This document shows positions 44,950 through 56,540 of a DNA stretch of 64,000 nt, one piece after another. Under the pieces are notes generated by a model. That model had not been told where the DNA came from and ran no database searches. It saw nothing but the letters and a program-made list of their open reading frames with translations. Positions within the stretch are counted from its first letter, which is position 1, and every line of letters begins with the position of its first letter. The translations under genes were made by a program, and so were the position numbers. The stretch is from Cynocephalus volans (lineage: Eukaryota; Chordata; Mammalia; Dermoptera; Cynocephalidae). The stretch covers positions 81,476,501-81,540,500 of the forward strand of contig NC_084467.1 in the NCBI RefSeq assembly GCF_027409185.1, in the 5' to 3' direction.

Positions 44950-46055
44950 AGGCTTTAACAGGTACAGCTTTAACACATATCCCAGAGAAACAGGGTGCAG
45001 AGGAATAAAGCATGAAAGTAACAAATAATCTCTGGGGAAATTTATCAAAGTTGACTTCCTTGAGGATTATTTTAGATGACAGATGGGGAACCCTTTTTCC
45101 CCTCAGAGAGCTAGTTAAATTCAGCTCAATCCCCCAGTTTGTGATACCTGTAAAATCCAATGTCTTGACCAGGATTTCTGCTCATTGCCAGTAGCTCATG
45201 ATTTCATGATTATCTCTGCCCTTGGCTTATATGTTGGGGCTTCTTCTTTTCATTCCTCTTTCATTAATGCCAATTCAGAATTCAGCCCTTCATGAGTTTT
45301 CCCAAGAAACTCACTTCTGGCAACATTTTATGAATTTTAGTCGACTTCACTGAAGATACGTGGGTCACGGGGAGGGGTCAACTCACAGAAAGCCACCGTG
45401 GTGGCTTCACTCTCCTCTCTCTCCTTTCCCCTCTTTCTCACGTGTACTACTCCCTGGTAGAAGTAAAGCAAATTTGTCGCCTGGTATTCTCTAGAGCAAT
45501 ACATCAAACTTGATGCTTGAGCATGTCCTTTAGGTCCTATCCACAGCAGCATTCTTATCCAAGTATTTCCTCCAGCAAATACTGTACTCTCCCTAAGAGG
45601 ATTCTGGTAGAAAAAGAAAAATGTATCTATCCTATTATAGAGAAAAAACTTACTTTTTTCTGAGAAAGGACTTGTTTCATGATTCTTTAACAAACATGTA
45701 AGTAAGGGTGACAGCAAAATTTAAAAGGTCATGTTACTTTTGTACTTTGGGTTGATGAAAAAGTATTCAAAATCGAGTGATTTTAAAACAAAGAGCCATT
45801 ATAGAAATTTTCCTGCCTGGGCCTTTACTTCACCTATGCTGGGAATGACATCATGTTTTAATGATTCTTTCAGTGATAAACGACCAAGGAAAATACACAT
45901 GATTAACTAAAGGTAAATATTCCAGTGTAGCAGGAAAGTTAAAATTATACCTATTTGTACCCATACTAATGCTGATCAGACCTGTCATTTCAGTGTAAAT
46001 ATGACAGCTATACTAGTTGTGTGAGACTTGAAGTGGAGCAAACTTCAAAGGATCG
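44950..46055. other. No feature recognised
   Basis: Includes a 126-codon minus frame (45337-45717) that resembles no family I know and lacks gene signals. Confidence 0.5.
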
Positions 46056-46059
46056 CAAT

Positions 46060-46160
46060 TGCACCTACTCGAACACTGAAGATAAGACTGTAACCATCAC
46101 AAATAGTCAACTCTGTACCCCATAAATATGTATGACCAATTATGTTTCAATAAAAAAAAG
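46060..46160 (+). mobile_element. Possible L1 3' tail
   Basis: CTCTGTACCCCATAAATATG and TTATGTTTCAATAAAAAAAA resemble an old L1 3' end. Confidence 0.4.
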
Positions 46161-46164
46161 AAGA

Positions 46165-46930
46165 CTGCAACCACTAATCTAGAAAAACAAATGTTATGGG
46201 TCACTGCAGATAACTAACCAGTGATGGCTTTAGGATCTCTACATAGTAGGAACATAGGGCTGCTTTCTAGGTGGGAAGGTGGGGTGAGGGAACAGGTCTT
46301 GAAGCTGCATCACTTTACAGAAATTGAGAAAATACCAATTGTCTATATCAAAGACTGGGGGCACTAATGAAGATTGTGCAGATACTAAGGCCCATTTTCC
46401 CCTTCGGTGCTATCCCTGTCCCTGAGGGCTGAAATGGTCTGGAGTCTTTCCCGCTCATTGGTTTCAAACCTGAAGCCATCGCATAATTGATTCATCCCCT
46501 TATGGCCTTCAGAATATACAAATTCACCACTACTGATAGCCTCAGACATTCTTGAAAAAGGGTCCTCACTCTGGGCTGCTCTTTGCCTCAACCAAAGACT
46601 GGCAACAGATATTAATAGGTTAAAGAGAGGGGCAAAAATTAGCAGACAGTGGGGCTAGGAGGTACAATCAATTCTGTAGCTGAAGGGAAAGTGTCCATCT
46701 GGGTACTACAGAAGATAAAATATAAAAGACAGTTGTGGCACACAAATAGGGTATCCCACATTTTGGTGCCAAACTCAGTAGCACACATGAATATGACCTG
46801 TGTAAAATTGATGAAGTCCTGTGCTTACTTCCTGTTTTTAGGATAATACCTTGATTGTGAAGTCACTTACTGACATCTACTGACTCTGTCATTAATCACC
46901 TTCTCTTCCAGAGGCATTCCCCCAAACCTC
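46165..46930. other. No feature recognised
   Basis: Unique-looking intergenic DNA up to the CA/CT microsatellite. Confidence 0.5.
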
Positions 46931-46933
46931 GCA

Positions 46934-46954
46934 ATACACACACACACACACACA

Positions 46955-46991
<37 letters not shown>

Positions 46992-47013
46992 TCTCTGTCT
47001 CTCTTTCTCTCAA
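46934..47013. repeat. (CA)n(CT)n compound microsatellite
   Basis: About 12 CA units, then about 16 CT units, then CT-rich decay. The Arg/Glu-repeat frames on the minus strand come from this tract. Confidence 0.97.
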
Positions 47014-47560
47014 ACTGACCTGATCCTGCCCCTCCATTATTGGAAATACAGGAGGCTTGGTAAGCTTCTCCCAGGATTTCACCTGTATCTTTTTCCCCTT
47101 CCCAATTTTCGGGCCGGTAGCCAGTAGCTGCGCCCTTCTTCAGGTACACTTGGATGGAGAGGAATAGGTCACTTGTTCATTTCCCTATTTTCCTTCTGCT
47201 GCTAGAAATACAGCTTCAACTTCCGGCAGCTTTCTGGCCACACTCTTCCCTCTGGTGCATAGTGGCACTGCAAGCAAAATCAAACTACCCATAATCAACT
47301 GCAAACTTACTTAGTCAAAAAACACCTCAAATAAAATTAGAATGTGAACAACAACCCAGGGAAAAACAGTTAATGCTCTTCATACATAAAGAGCACTCAC
47401 AAATCAATAGGAAAAAGGAACAACAGGCCAATAGAAAAATTGACAAAGAATACAAACAAGTAACTTACAAAGGTTGCTAAGTAGTATTTGCAAAGGCCAG
47501 GATTTTAACCATGACTATACAACTCCACAGAAGAAAGAATATTTGAAAAAGGAGTTGGTT

Positions 47561-47695
47561 GGGGCCAAGCCCGTGGAACACTCGGGAGAGTGCGGCGCTG
47601 GGAGCGCGATGACGCTCCCGCTGAGGGTTTGGATCCTATATAGGATGGCCGGCTGAGTGCCGGTCACGAAAAAGACAAAAAAAAAAAAAGAAAAA
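47561..47695 (+). mobile_element. GC-rich SINE (class C), internally shortened
   Basis: TSD GAAAAAGGAGTTGGTT (47545-47560, 47696-47711). The second-unit phrase GTGCACTCACT is deleted: GGATGGCCGGCTGAGTGCCG joins directly. Confidence 0.95.
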
Positions 47696-47728
47696 GAAAA
47701 AGGAGTTGGTTAAGAATTAGAACATTTG

Positions 47729-47836
47729 AGGGCTGGCTGGTCAGCTCATTTGATTAGAGCATGGTGTTATAACACAAAGTTCCAAGTTTCAGATCCCCAT
47801 ACAGGCCAGTTGCCAGGAAGAAAAAAAAAAAAAAAA
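47729..47836 (+). mobile_element. Monomeric SINE
   Basis: TSD AAGAATTAGAACATTTG (47712-47728, 47837-47853). Starts one base after the previous SINE's TSD plus its own. Poly-A of about 18. Confidence 0.95.
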
Positions 47837-47888
47837 AAGAATTAGAACATTTGGGATATGTGGCCAGAATACATTTATTGACTGTTTT

Positions 47889-48062
47889 TTTTTTTTTTTT
47901 TTTTTTAAAGATGACTGGTAAGGCGATCTTAACCCTTGACTTGGTGTTGTCAGCACCACGCTCTCCCAAGTGAGCTAACTGGCCATCCCTATATAGGGAT
48001 CCGAACCCGTGGCCTTGGTGTTATCAGCACCACACTCTCCCAATTGAGCCACAGGCCGGCCC
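47889..48062 (-). mobile_element. Dimeric SINE (class B)
   Basis: Perfect TSD CATTTATTGACTGTTTT (47872-47888, 48063-48079). Third SINE, third class, within 0.5 kb. Confidence 0.96.
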
Positions 48063-48384
48063 CATTTATTGACTGTTTTATTGGTATCTTTAGTTTTATT
48101 TAATATAATTGTTTAACAGTAGAGGAAAGAAAGAAGTAAGAATTCAGTCCTGGTTGAAGTCCCTTTGGAAGAAGTGGTTATTGAAGCTGGAGAAGAACCA
48201 CAGGAGGCAGTACCATAAGTAAAGTCCAGAGAGAAATTGGATTTTTTTCTGAGATCCTCTAAACATAACTTTTTAACATAAGCCCTAGTTATTATGTAAC
48301 AATTCCATACATACCGATGTATTTGTTACAATGATTTTAAAGTTTCTTAACAATTTGTTTAATTAGCACAGCAGATTGTATTTC

Positions 48385-48880
48385 TCAAAGCTGGCTACAG
48401 CAATGTCTCCCATTCTACATGCCCTTCTAGAACCATTCTACTCCCCCCATTAGGAGGTAAAATCCATGTGTCTTTCCTTCTTGGGTTGGCCCTTCAGACT
48501 GCCTTGACCAATAAAGTGCTGTAGAAGTCATTTATGCTATGCACTTCTACCTTGTTCTCTGGAACACTCAGTCTTGGGACCAAGCCACATTCTGTGAGGG
48601 AGCCCAAGAAGTCATGGAGAGGCCCACGTGGAGATGAACCAAGTTCCTGGCCAACAGCAAGCTGCAACTTGCCAGTCCTGTGAATGAGCCATCTGGAATA
48701 TGGGACCTCCATGCTTCAGCTGAGGTGCTTCAGCTGATGCTGAATAGAGCAGAGATAAACCTTCCAAATTGAGTCCTGCCCAAATTGCAGATTTGTGAGC
48801 AAAATAAATGAGAGTTACTATTTTAAGCCAGATATTTTGGGGATAGATTGTTACATACCACTGGAACAACTAGAATAAGC
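48385..48880 (+). mobile_element. MLT1-type MaLR solo LTR
   Basis: TTGGCCCTTCAGACTGCCTT, CAATAAAGTGCTGTAGAAGT, AACTTGCCAGTCCTGTGAAT and CACTGGAACAACTAGAATAA. No internal genes. Confidence 0.8.
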
Positions 48881-48999
48881 AATCAGAGATTATAGTGTTC
48901 CTGCCATAATATTATACTCATTTCATTTACTCATTAAATTTATTTTATATCGAACTCTGGTCTGCATGTTGGGAACACGGCAGTGATTCCAACAGATAA

Positions 49000-49730
49000 T
49001 GTTCCCTCCCCGCCCTCATGCAGTATTCGTGGTAGGGAGGGCAGACAGACTACAAACAAATTAACAAATAAATGTATAATTGGTAGGTGGTAATAAATGC
49101 TGTGGAGAAAAAGCAGGATATAGGGATAGAGAGTGATAGGGTGTTCTGTTTTTGATGTAGTGGTTAGGGAAGGCCTTTCTGAAAAGAAGACAATTGAATG
49201 GAGACCTGAAAGAAGTAAGGTAGCACACCAAATGAATATGTGGCAGATGAACAGTCAAAGCAGATGGAAACAGCTAGTACAAAGACTCTGAGATGGGAGT
49301 GTGCCTGGAGGCCAGTATATTGGATCAGAATGCAGAAGGGATGGAATGAGAAGAGATGAGGTCAGAAAAACATGGTGGAGGCCAGAGCATGTAGGGCTTT
49401 GCAGGCTGTGATGAGGATTTGGGTGATTGGAGGGTTTTGAGCACAGGAGTGACATCATTTGACATATTTTAAAAAGATCAGTCTGGCTGTGTGAAGAGAC
49501 CATCAGGAGGCAAGTTTCAAAGCAGAGGGAACTGTTAAGAGGTTAATGCAATGACCCAGGCAATGATGATGGTAGCTTGGACCAGGGTGGTAGCAGGAAA
49601 GGGCATGAGAAATGGTGGGATACTTCACACATATATTTTGAAGTACAGCCACGAGGATATGGATGTGGAATTTCAGAAAAAGAGAAGCACCAAGTGTGAC
49701 TCTAAGGTTTTTGGTCTTATTTGCTCTATA
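49000..49730 (-). mobile_element. L2 LINE, antisense
   Basis: ACAAATTAACAAATAAATGT, AGGGAAGGCCTTTCTGAAAA, GCAGGCTGTGATGAGGATTT, GGCAATGATGATGGTAGCTT. Parallel to 33150-33860. Confidence 0.85.
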
Positions 49731-49734
49731 TCAG

Positions 49735-50185
49735 GTATATTTTATGTACTTGTCCTGCCCCCTTCATCAGAGCTCCTGGAGTCACTCTGTGTATTTACTC
49801 ATCTGACAACTATGATGTCAGTACCAAGTGCCATTCAGACGACTCTTTTTGGCACAGATTCTCTAAGATGCTGATCCCTTGCAGAAATGTAGGAATGACT
49901 CAGAGGGTTATGAACATCATCACTTTAAGACTGTCTATAACAAATATAATTATATCTTTAGGTTTACAATATTTCCTTGAAGAAGTTGGTTTTATTGTCA
50001 TGTGCTAAGAAGAGAATCAATAATGTATGTTGTTTCTCTCAAAGAATTTGGTGAGCTTTCATGTATACATCTTAAGTCCTCTCTATCTAACATCTAAGTC
50101 CTCATAACTGAAGAGGGAGATAGATATTATTAATGTACTTTAACAAATGGATTTTCAAAAGGATTTATAGAGTTTGTCATTAGTC
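49735..50185. other. No feature recognised
   Basis: Overlapping 95- and 107-codon plus frames begin in the L2 remnant and run out here. No gene support. Confidence 0.45.
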
Positions 50186-50235
50186 ATATACATACATACA
50201 TATATACATGTACATATACATATATATTTGGGGGG

Positions 50236-50338
50236 CTTGGGGGTTTTTTTTTGGTAGCTGACCAGTATGGGGATCCGAACTCTTGACCTCAGTTTTACCA
50301 GCACCACGCTCTAACCAAGTGAGCTAACTGGCCAGCAC
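50236..50338 (-). mobile_element. Monomeric SINE
   Basis: GGTAGCTGACCAGTATGGGG, CACCACGCTCTAACCAAGTG and AGCTAACTGGCCAGC. A TACATA-rich tract (50187-50226) precedes its T/G tail. Confidence 0.9.
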
Positions 50339-50344
50339 ACAGTC

Positions 50345-51010
50345 ATATATTTTAAGCCTAGAAGAATTAAAATAAGACTAAAGTCACTTTTGATGACTCC
50401 AGGAAAGATGTAGACATACATAATTTTAATTCCCAGGCAGGATTCCTACCATGTAAAAGCTTCCAGCCAGCTGCTTCTTTCCTCTTATTTCAAACCACTT
50501 CAGACCGGTGACAATAAGAGATATTTTTTAGGCAAGTAGGATGGATGGCAACTGCCCTTAAAGCAGCATTGACCTCTAAAGTTGAGCGGTCCTTACACTT
50601 TTCTAACTTTTTCTTAATGACTTGCTATAAACCTAACCTCCAGGAAACCATCCAGAATCATTTAAAAATTTTGACTTTCATATATTAACTAACCATCTGG
50701 TAAATTGGCATTTAACTTCCCAGATTTGTCATAAGCTGCCTTCTTCAGGCTTCTAGGGCTTCCCTCATATTTCTAGTAATATGGGCTATCTCTGGTAAAC
50801 AAAACCATGTTCTTTAGTTCATATGGATCAGAGTTTTGTAAGTCTTGATTTTCTGGAGGCTTATAATGTTTCAGGTTCAGCCTGATGACCTAGAAAACTA
50901 CAGTTTATTAGCTGTAGTTTCACCTTTATTTTTAAACAAAGCTTATTGTAATTAATCAAGCCAAAGAACATTCACATTTTAGTCAAACAAACATACATCA
51001 TGGAATATAT
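50345..51010. other. No feature recognised
   Basis: Unique-looking intergenic DNA. Confidence 0.5.
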
Positions 51011-51028
51011 TCCAATGTCAAATATACA

Positions 51029-51139
51029 TGGGTGCTGGCTGGTTAGCTCAGTTAGTTAGAGAATGGTGCTGGTAACACCAAGGTGCGGGGTTTGATCCCT
51101 GTACTGGCCAGCCCCAGATAAACAAAAACAAAAGCCAAA
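51029..51139 (+). mobile_element. Monomeric SINE, closest to tRNA-Ile
   Basis: TSD GTCAAATATACA (51017-51028, 51140-51151). GCTGGTTAGCTCAGTTAGTT, GGTAACACCAAGGTGCGGGG, then TTTGATCCCTGTACTGG; tail AAACAAAAACAAAAG. Confidence 0.94.
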
Positions 51140-51186
51140 GTCAAATATACAGACTTAACAAATTTTTCGGAGTACCTTTTTTTTAG

Positions 51187-51385
51187 CACAGTTTTAAGGC
51201 AGGCTCAGATCTGAAGATTGTACTGATGATTGCCACCTGTGACAGGCTGTGGCATCCATTTCTTCATCTTTAAAATGGGGATAATAATGCTATCTACTAG
51301 AGTAGTTTCAAGGATTAAATGAAATAATGTAATAAATGCTTAGCATAGATCCTGGCACTTATTAAGTTTTCAATAAATGTTTGCT
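51187..51385 (-). mobile_element. MIR SINE, antisense
   Basis: TTCTTCATCTTTAAAATGGG, GGATTAAATGAAATAATGTA, GATCCTGGCACTTATTAAG. Confidence 0.85.
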
Positions 51386-51394
51386 ATTTTTTTA

Positions 51395-51640
51395 AATTTT
51401 AAAATCTAATTTTACATATTTATGGGGTAAAGTGTGTTGTTTCAATACATGCAAATTTTGTGCAATGATTCACTTAGGGTAGATAGCCTGTCCATCACCT
51501 AAACATTATCTCTGTGGTGATTACAGTCTAGATCCTCTTTTCTAGCTATTTAGAAATATGCAGTATAATATTATTAGCTCGGGTCAGCCTAGAATACCAT
51601 GCTATTTTTAATATATAGAAATCTGAGAGCCCCCTTTCTT
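51395..51640 (-). mobile_element. L1 3'UTR, antisense
   Basis: ATATTTATGGGGTAAAGTGT, TTTCAATACATGCAAATTTT, CTCTTTTCTAGCTATTTAGA. Confidence 0.75.
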
Positions 51641-51644
51641 TTCC

Positions 51645-52740
51645 TCATGCACTATCCCCCTATCAAGTCTGAGTCATTAAGATCAACAACAGATCAGTAG
51701 AAGCCACTGAAAGTCCTGCAGAGCAGTCCAGTGGGTAGAGGCTAACACCTATCAGGTCCCGTGATCTTTGGTGGGTATGAAGTTTCCAGGAAGTACCTCC
51801 CTTTGACCCAGGCAAGAGGGAACATTGCTCTTGCCATGCACTTTATAAAACCTTGCATATCACAAACACAAAGAAAAGTAAAGTTATTAAAGAATGCATG
51901 GCCACAAAAGAAAAACAAAGCCTGACTATGGCTGCTTCTGTCACTTAGGACTTGGCACTCAGCTCTAACCAGAAACTCTAAACATCTGCCCTGGTAATCA
52001 ACACCTTCCAGGCCCCAGGGAGATGCTACTCTACATTTCTTGTGTTTTGTCCTCAAAATAAAAGGCAATTGTGCCTGAACGTCACGAAGATTTTGGGGTT
52101 GTGCTACTGTTGACATTTGAAATAGACACTGCTTTGGAATTCAGGAGGATTTAAATAATGGAAATTTTTTTTATTTAAGAGGAAAAAAACAAATTAACTT
52201 CTCAAATCCCTCCTTTCTGATAATAAGAATGCAAAAGATTCTTGAATAATGAAGTAGCACGTCTGAGTAGAGCCAAGCATCCATATTCTAGCTTGTCTTC
52301 ATGTTCTAATTCCTGGTTCCAGAGGTATCCATCATGTTAAAACAGTCAGATTTGGTTTAGACAAGATATGAGACGCTCTAGAAGAGTAAAGTGAAACAAC
52401 AGAAGATGCTCAAATAAAGAGCAAATCAGAGTCCTTAGCAGAAAAATGAATTTCGAGTTTGTACTATCTATTTGATATGTAGTATTTATGTACTATTATT
52501 TGATTATGTACTCTTATTTGAATGTACTATTTATTTGATATGCAGTATTGCTTGCTCTTAGTAATGTTAATACAAGTGTTCAAAAACCCAAACAGATCTA
52601 AATTTTAAAAGGATTAAAATTTTAGAGAAATTTTTAAAAAATGGAATGAAACCTCATGAGAAATATTCAACGAAAGTGACATTCTAATTAAATACAAGGG
52701 AATTAGAATAAGGAAGCAAAAAATTTTGCATGACTATGAA
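51645..52740. other. No clear feature
   Basis: About 52455-52550 has repeated TATTTGAT/GTACTATT phrases. The 124-codon minus frame at 51742-52116 is unrecognised. Confidence 0.45.
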
Positions 52741-52757
52741 GAATAAACTTATGTACA

Positions 52758-52818
52758 ATCCCTGTACCAGCCAGTCATCAAAAAAACCAAACCAAACCAA
52801 ACCAAAACAACAACAAAG
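52758..52818 (+). mobile_element. 5'-truncated monomeric SINE
   Basis: TSD ACTTATGTACA (52747-52757, 52819-52829) around a 61-bp tail-end piece: ATCCCTGTACCAGCCAGTCA plus an AAACC repeat tail. Truncated on insertion, like an L1. Confidence 0.88.
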
Positions 52819-53059
52819 ACTTATGTACAAATAAACGTAACGCTGATTTCTATAGAGATTATTTTCTGACCCTGAGAGATCAGTGTATAGTCTAATCAAA
52901 AAGACATTTGAACAAATTGAGCAACATACTGCTGTTTTTTGTTTTTCTTTATCATACCCCGCATCAAAATATTGGGAAGAAGAAGAATTTGCCAAAACCT
53001 TCATGGATGAAGATGCCACTACAAGCGATGGTGAAAATCACAATGAAAGTGATCACTTA

Positions 53060-53152
53060 AGGGCCAGCCCGTGGCTCACTCGGGAGAGTGCGGTGCTGAG
53101 AACACCAAGCCAAGGGTTAAGATCCCCTCACCGGTCATCTTAAAAAAAAAAA
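53060..53152 (+). mobile_element. Collapsed dimeric SINE (single hybrid unit)
   Basis: TSD AGTGATCACTTA (53048-53059, 53153-53164). The head is dimer unit 1 (GGGCCAGCCCGTGGCTCACT through GAGAACACCAAG), joined directly to the unit 2 end (CCAAGGGTTAAGATCCCCTC). The middle of the dimer is missing. Confidence 0.95.
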
Positions 53153-53164
53153 AGTGATCACTTA

Positions 53165-54580
53165 TATGACATATTAAAATATCTAGTCATAGTATTTATG
53201 TAAACAATAATTTATCACATATGACACCATCACATTGTTTGAATGTGATATGTAAAAATCATGGTTAATTTCCAAATCTAAATATTGCTTTAAAAATTTT
53301 ATTTAAAATTCTAGTTTCTCTTGCTTCAGTAGAGCAAAATTTCTCCAAACTGAAATTAATGAAAAGTATGTAAGAACAACAACAAGCCAAGAAAGGTGTC
53401 TAATTTGGCTTTACTATCTGGAAGACACAAGTGATGTAATATCTTAATGATAACTTGGAGGTTTTGCTGAAATGAAGACAGGAAAAGGAACCTTTATGGG
53501 ATACAATATTCTAATTTATGAGTTGTACAGGTCTTTATCTTATTAGTCATCCAAACATCAATAGCCTATCAACAGAACATCCAGACATGCTCAATAATAA
53601 TTGTCTTTGACATTTTGCTAACTTCTAGTCCCATTATAAACCAAGCTTTATACATTTTTTTTAAAAGAAAAGAAGTTTATTCTTTCTTTGGCTAATTATT
53701 TTTTTCTAGAAAAAAGTACATATTTAAAAATGTTTGAACATTTTCTAAAGGATTAATATGTATAAAGAGGATCCAACTGCGAAGTGGCTCACCCTTTCAG
53801 TGTATGACTACAAACTTAGGTAAAGCAAAAACCAACTACAAAGAAAGACATTGTTAACTTTTACCACTTGAATAAGGTGATATCAGCTGAGGGCACTGAA
53901 CAAGTACCCCCTCACCCTCGGTGTTACCAACTACCCTGGCTGTGCCAGCCATGCTAGCCACAAACCCCAACTTCGACCAAGGGGAATGTGTACACATGTT
54001 TTTTATTTTGTTATCGATTTATAAGGTAAGAAGAAAGATAATGAGGATAAAACATATTTAATTCAACAACATGTTAGTTTGCTTCATAACTTCTAAATAT
54101 TCAGATGAATGGTATGTGGGCTTTCATATGTATATTCATGACCTAATACATGCAAAAATTAGAGGTGGGCCTGTTTCCAGATAGACTTCCCTTTCTGGTA
54201 CTTCTACCTCTGGTGTAAGAAGGGTCTGACCAAGATATGTGGCACCTTTGATGAACCACCAAAATGAAGGTCTTTAAGAATTTTCTATACATACAAATTG
54301 TAGGCTTCTTTCTTTACAATTTAAAAAGCTGCTCAGCAAAGATTGAGCCACACGTGCCTGTGAGAGGTGTTTTAACATTTTTCCTCTAGAGCTCTGTTGA
54401 CATAGGCCAGAGAAGACTCAATGTCCATTTTTCTTGTTACGTAAGGAATTACAAGTTTAAGCTGGAGGCAATTGGCATCATAATTTTGATTTATTCCAGT
54501 CACAGTTTTTCGGAGCCTCTTAACCTTGTCATCCTGGTTAGCAGCTCCTTCTCCCAGCTCTGATAGTGAGCAGCTGATAC
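53165..54580. other. No feature recognised
   Basis: The longest stretch in the window without a nameable repeat, in the intergenic space 1.3-2.7 kb before the RPL5 start. Confidence 0.5.
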
Positions 54581-54597
54581 CCTCTTTCCTGCTAGTT

Positions 54598-54695
54598 TAT
54601 TTATTTACTTGGCTGCTGGCTGGTAAGGGGATCTAAACCCTTGACCTTGGTGTTATAACACCATGCTCTAACCAATTGAGCTAACCAGCCAGTCC
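54598..54695 (-). mobile_element. Monomeric SINE
   Basis: TSD CTTTCCTGCTAGTT (54584-54597, 54696-54709). Clear boxes, short tail. Confidence 0.94.
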
Positions 54696-54899
54696 CTTTC
54701 CTGCTAGTTGATACCCATGTACACCCATCTCCTAAGGACAGGCTTAAATCACTGGAGGATGGAGGTATAGAGTTAAAACTCATACTGAGAATGGGAATAT
54801 TTTAAACTGCTTCATAGTTTAATGTGTCCTCTTTTCCTGATGGAGCCAGTAAATTCCATTATTGGACAAAGTAGGATTTGTTTTCTGCCTTCCTACACC

Positions 54900-55047
54900 C
54901 CGCTTGATTGAGGCCAAATTTAAAATGCACATTCCCAGTCCCCAAGCCCCAGAGTCTGATTTAGTAGAGGCGGTTGATATTCAGATATCTACATTTCAAC
55001 TGGTACCCAAATGGTCCCCATGCAAAAAGCTCAAAGATCACCTCTGA
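54900..55047 (-). mobile_element. MER5-like hAT fragment
   Basis: GCACATTCCCAGTCCCCAAG, CAGAGTCTGATTTAGTAGAG, TGGTACCCAAATGGTCCCCA. Diverged. Confidence 0.5.
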
Positions 55048-55309
55048 AATACTGTTAAGTGAGTGAGTGCTTTCTCTTGAAGTGCTTTTTTGCCTATTTG
55101 GTTGGTTCTCCTCAGTCTGAATGTGGAGAAGGGGAAACGGGAAAGGCTCATTCCCCCAGTTACAGCGAGTTTTGAAAGAAAGAAGAAGGACTTAAAGAAA
55201 AAAGTTAAGCTGACTAGCTCAGAGTTATGGAGGGAGAGAAAAGGAACGAGTGGGTCAGGGATCAGGGAAGACGATGCAGGTAAAGGGAGACAGAAAAGAG
55301 AGAGCTATA

Positions 55310-55440
55310 GTTCTACATGTAACAGATACCGAGCACTTACTGAATGTCTGCACTGTGCTAGGTGCTGGAGATGGAAAGGTGCACTTGACAGCAGGACCCA
55401 CCTTCAGAGAGTTTACAGTCTATTGTGTGCTGAAGTAGGT
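55310..55440 (+). mobile_element. MIR-like fragment
   Basis: ATACCGAGCACTTACTGAAT, CACTGTGCTAGGTGCTGGAG. It lies about 0.5 kb before the RPL5 start. Confidence 0.65.
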
Positions 55441-55779
55441 ACGAAGGTGCTGTGGGAAGGCAGAGGAGTGGACGCTATCCGAAGCTTGGGGCTCCCAGGC
55501 AAGGCTTCCTGGAGGGGCCCTGTATGTTCTGGACAGGGGTGAATAGAGCAGAAGGTACAGTACTGGAGACGGCAAGAGGGCTCCAGAGCAAATTCATTCT
55601 ATTTAACATTAATTTTTGTCCCTGCTTACAAAAATAATGTATGTTTGTTATTTTAAAAAGTTCTAGCAAAGAAAGCGAAAGCCTCCTGTAATTCTCCGTA
55701 CTCCAGCTCACTGTCGATTCTGGTCGGATCCTTGGCCAGAAGTGTTGGGACCCAGCGGCATTGAGGGTTTGTTGCGACG

Positions 55780-56540
55780 AGGAGGTCAGCATTCACCCTC
55801 CGGCCAGCAGGGGGCAGCACGCCGCACACCTTGGGGCCGGAGCGCTCTCTCTTCCACACGTCGCTCGCGTAATCGTCAGTGCTACATACTGCGCCTGCGC
55901 ACAGGCTACGGTCTTTTCCCCCCTCTCTAGCGCTGCCGGCCCTGCCGCTCTGTGTTGAGCCGCAGACGCGGGTCTGTGTTCCGCAGAATGGTAAGTGGGA
56001 ACCTCGGTCTGAGAGCGCCGGATACACGGGAGTTTCATCTCCTCTCCCGAACGTCAGCCTAGGACCCTACTCGTGCGGTGCAGGGATCGGATGGCATTAG
56101 ATTGCCGGCTCTGCGATGGTCGGGCTGCTGCTCCCAGCGTGGCCTTAATGGCTGCCGCCTGGTGCGCGAGCTTGGGGGGGAGGGGTTGGCGAAGAAGGGT
56201 AGCTAGAGCTGGGGCGGCGGATTGGGGAGAAGGGTGAGTTTAGTAGTCTACCTGCGGGAATGGGACGGGCGCATCTGAGGGAACACTGGGCAGGCTGTCG
56301 CGCGGGGGCGGTTGCATGCAGTCCGCCTTAGACTAGCTGGGGGTGCCGCAGTGGAGACGGGCTCTGGGTTCTCGGACCTGGCTCGACCCCCGACTTCTTC
56401 GTGGGTTTTTCGCGAGAGCGTTGGAGCCGGTGAGGCGAGTCTTTGAGAACGCCTGTCCCCGTAGGCCGAGGGAGCAGGTTTTAAGCCAAAACCGTCCGTG
56501 GAGCTTGGAGGCCGTGGCGTCCCTGGGCCCCCGAAGGAAG
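55780..56540 (+). promoter_or_regulatory. RPL5: RPL5 CpG-island promoter with 5'TOP start
   Basis: GC- and CpG-rich stretch spanning the first exon and the start of intron 1. A pyrimidine run, CTTTTCCCCCCTCTCT at 55913-55928, fits a terminal oligopyrimidine (TOP) transcription start, which links ribosomal-protein mRNA translation to mTOR signalling. Just upstream, TGCGCCTGCGCA at 55890-55901 resembles an NRF1 site. There is no TATA box at the expected spacing. The exact start base is inferred. Confidence 0.8.
55913..55990 (+). CDS. RPL5: RPL5 exon 1: 5'UTR plus the start codon only
   Basis: The only coding bases are the ATG at 55988-55990, followed directly by the donor GTAAGTGG. The 5' limit is set at the first C of the TOP run and is approximate. 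The G of the next codon, supplied by exon 2, completes the Kozak +4 position. Intron 1 is 1269 bp, phase 0. Confidence 0.9.

Noticed and set aside
55090..55958. Plus frames of 62-150 codons just upstream of RPL5
   Set aside because: They cross a MIR fragment and the promoter CpG island, and no known upstream gene fits between EVI5 and RPL5.
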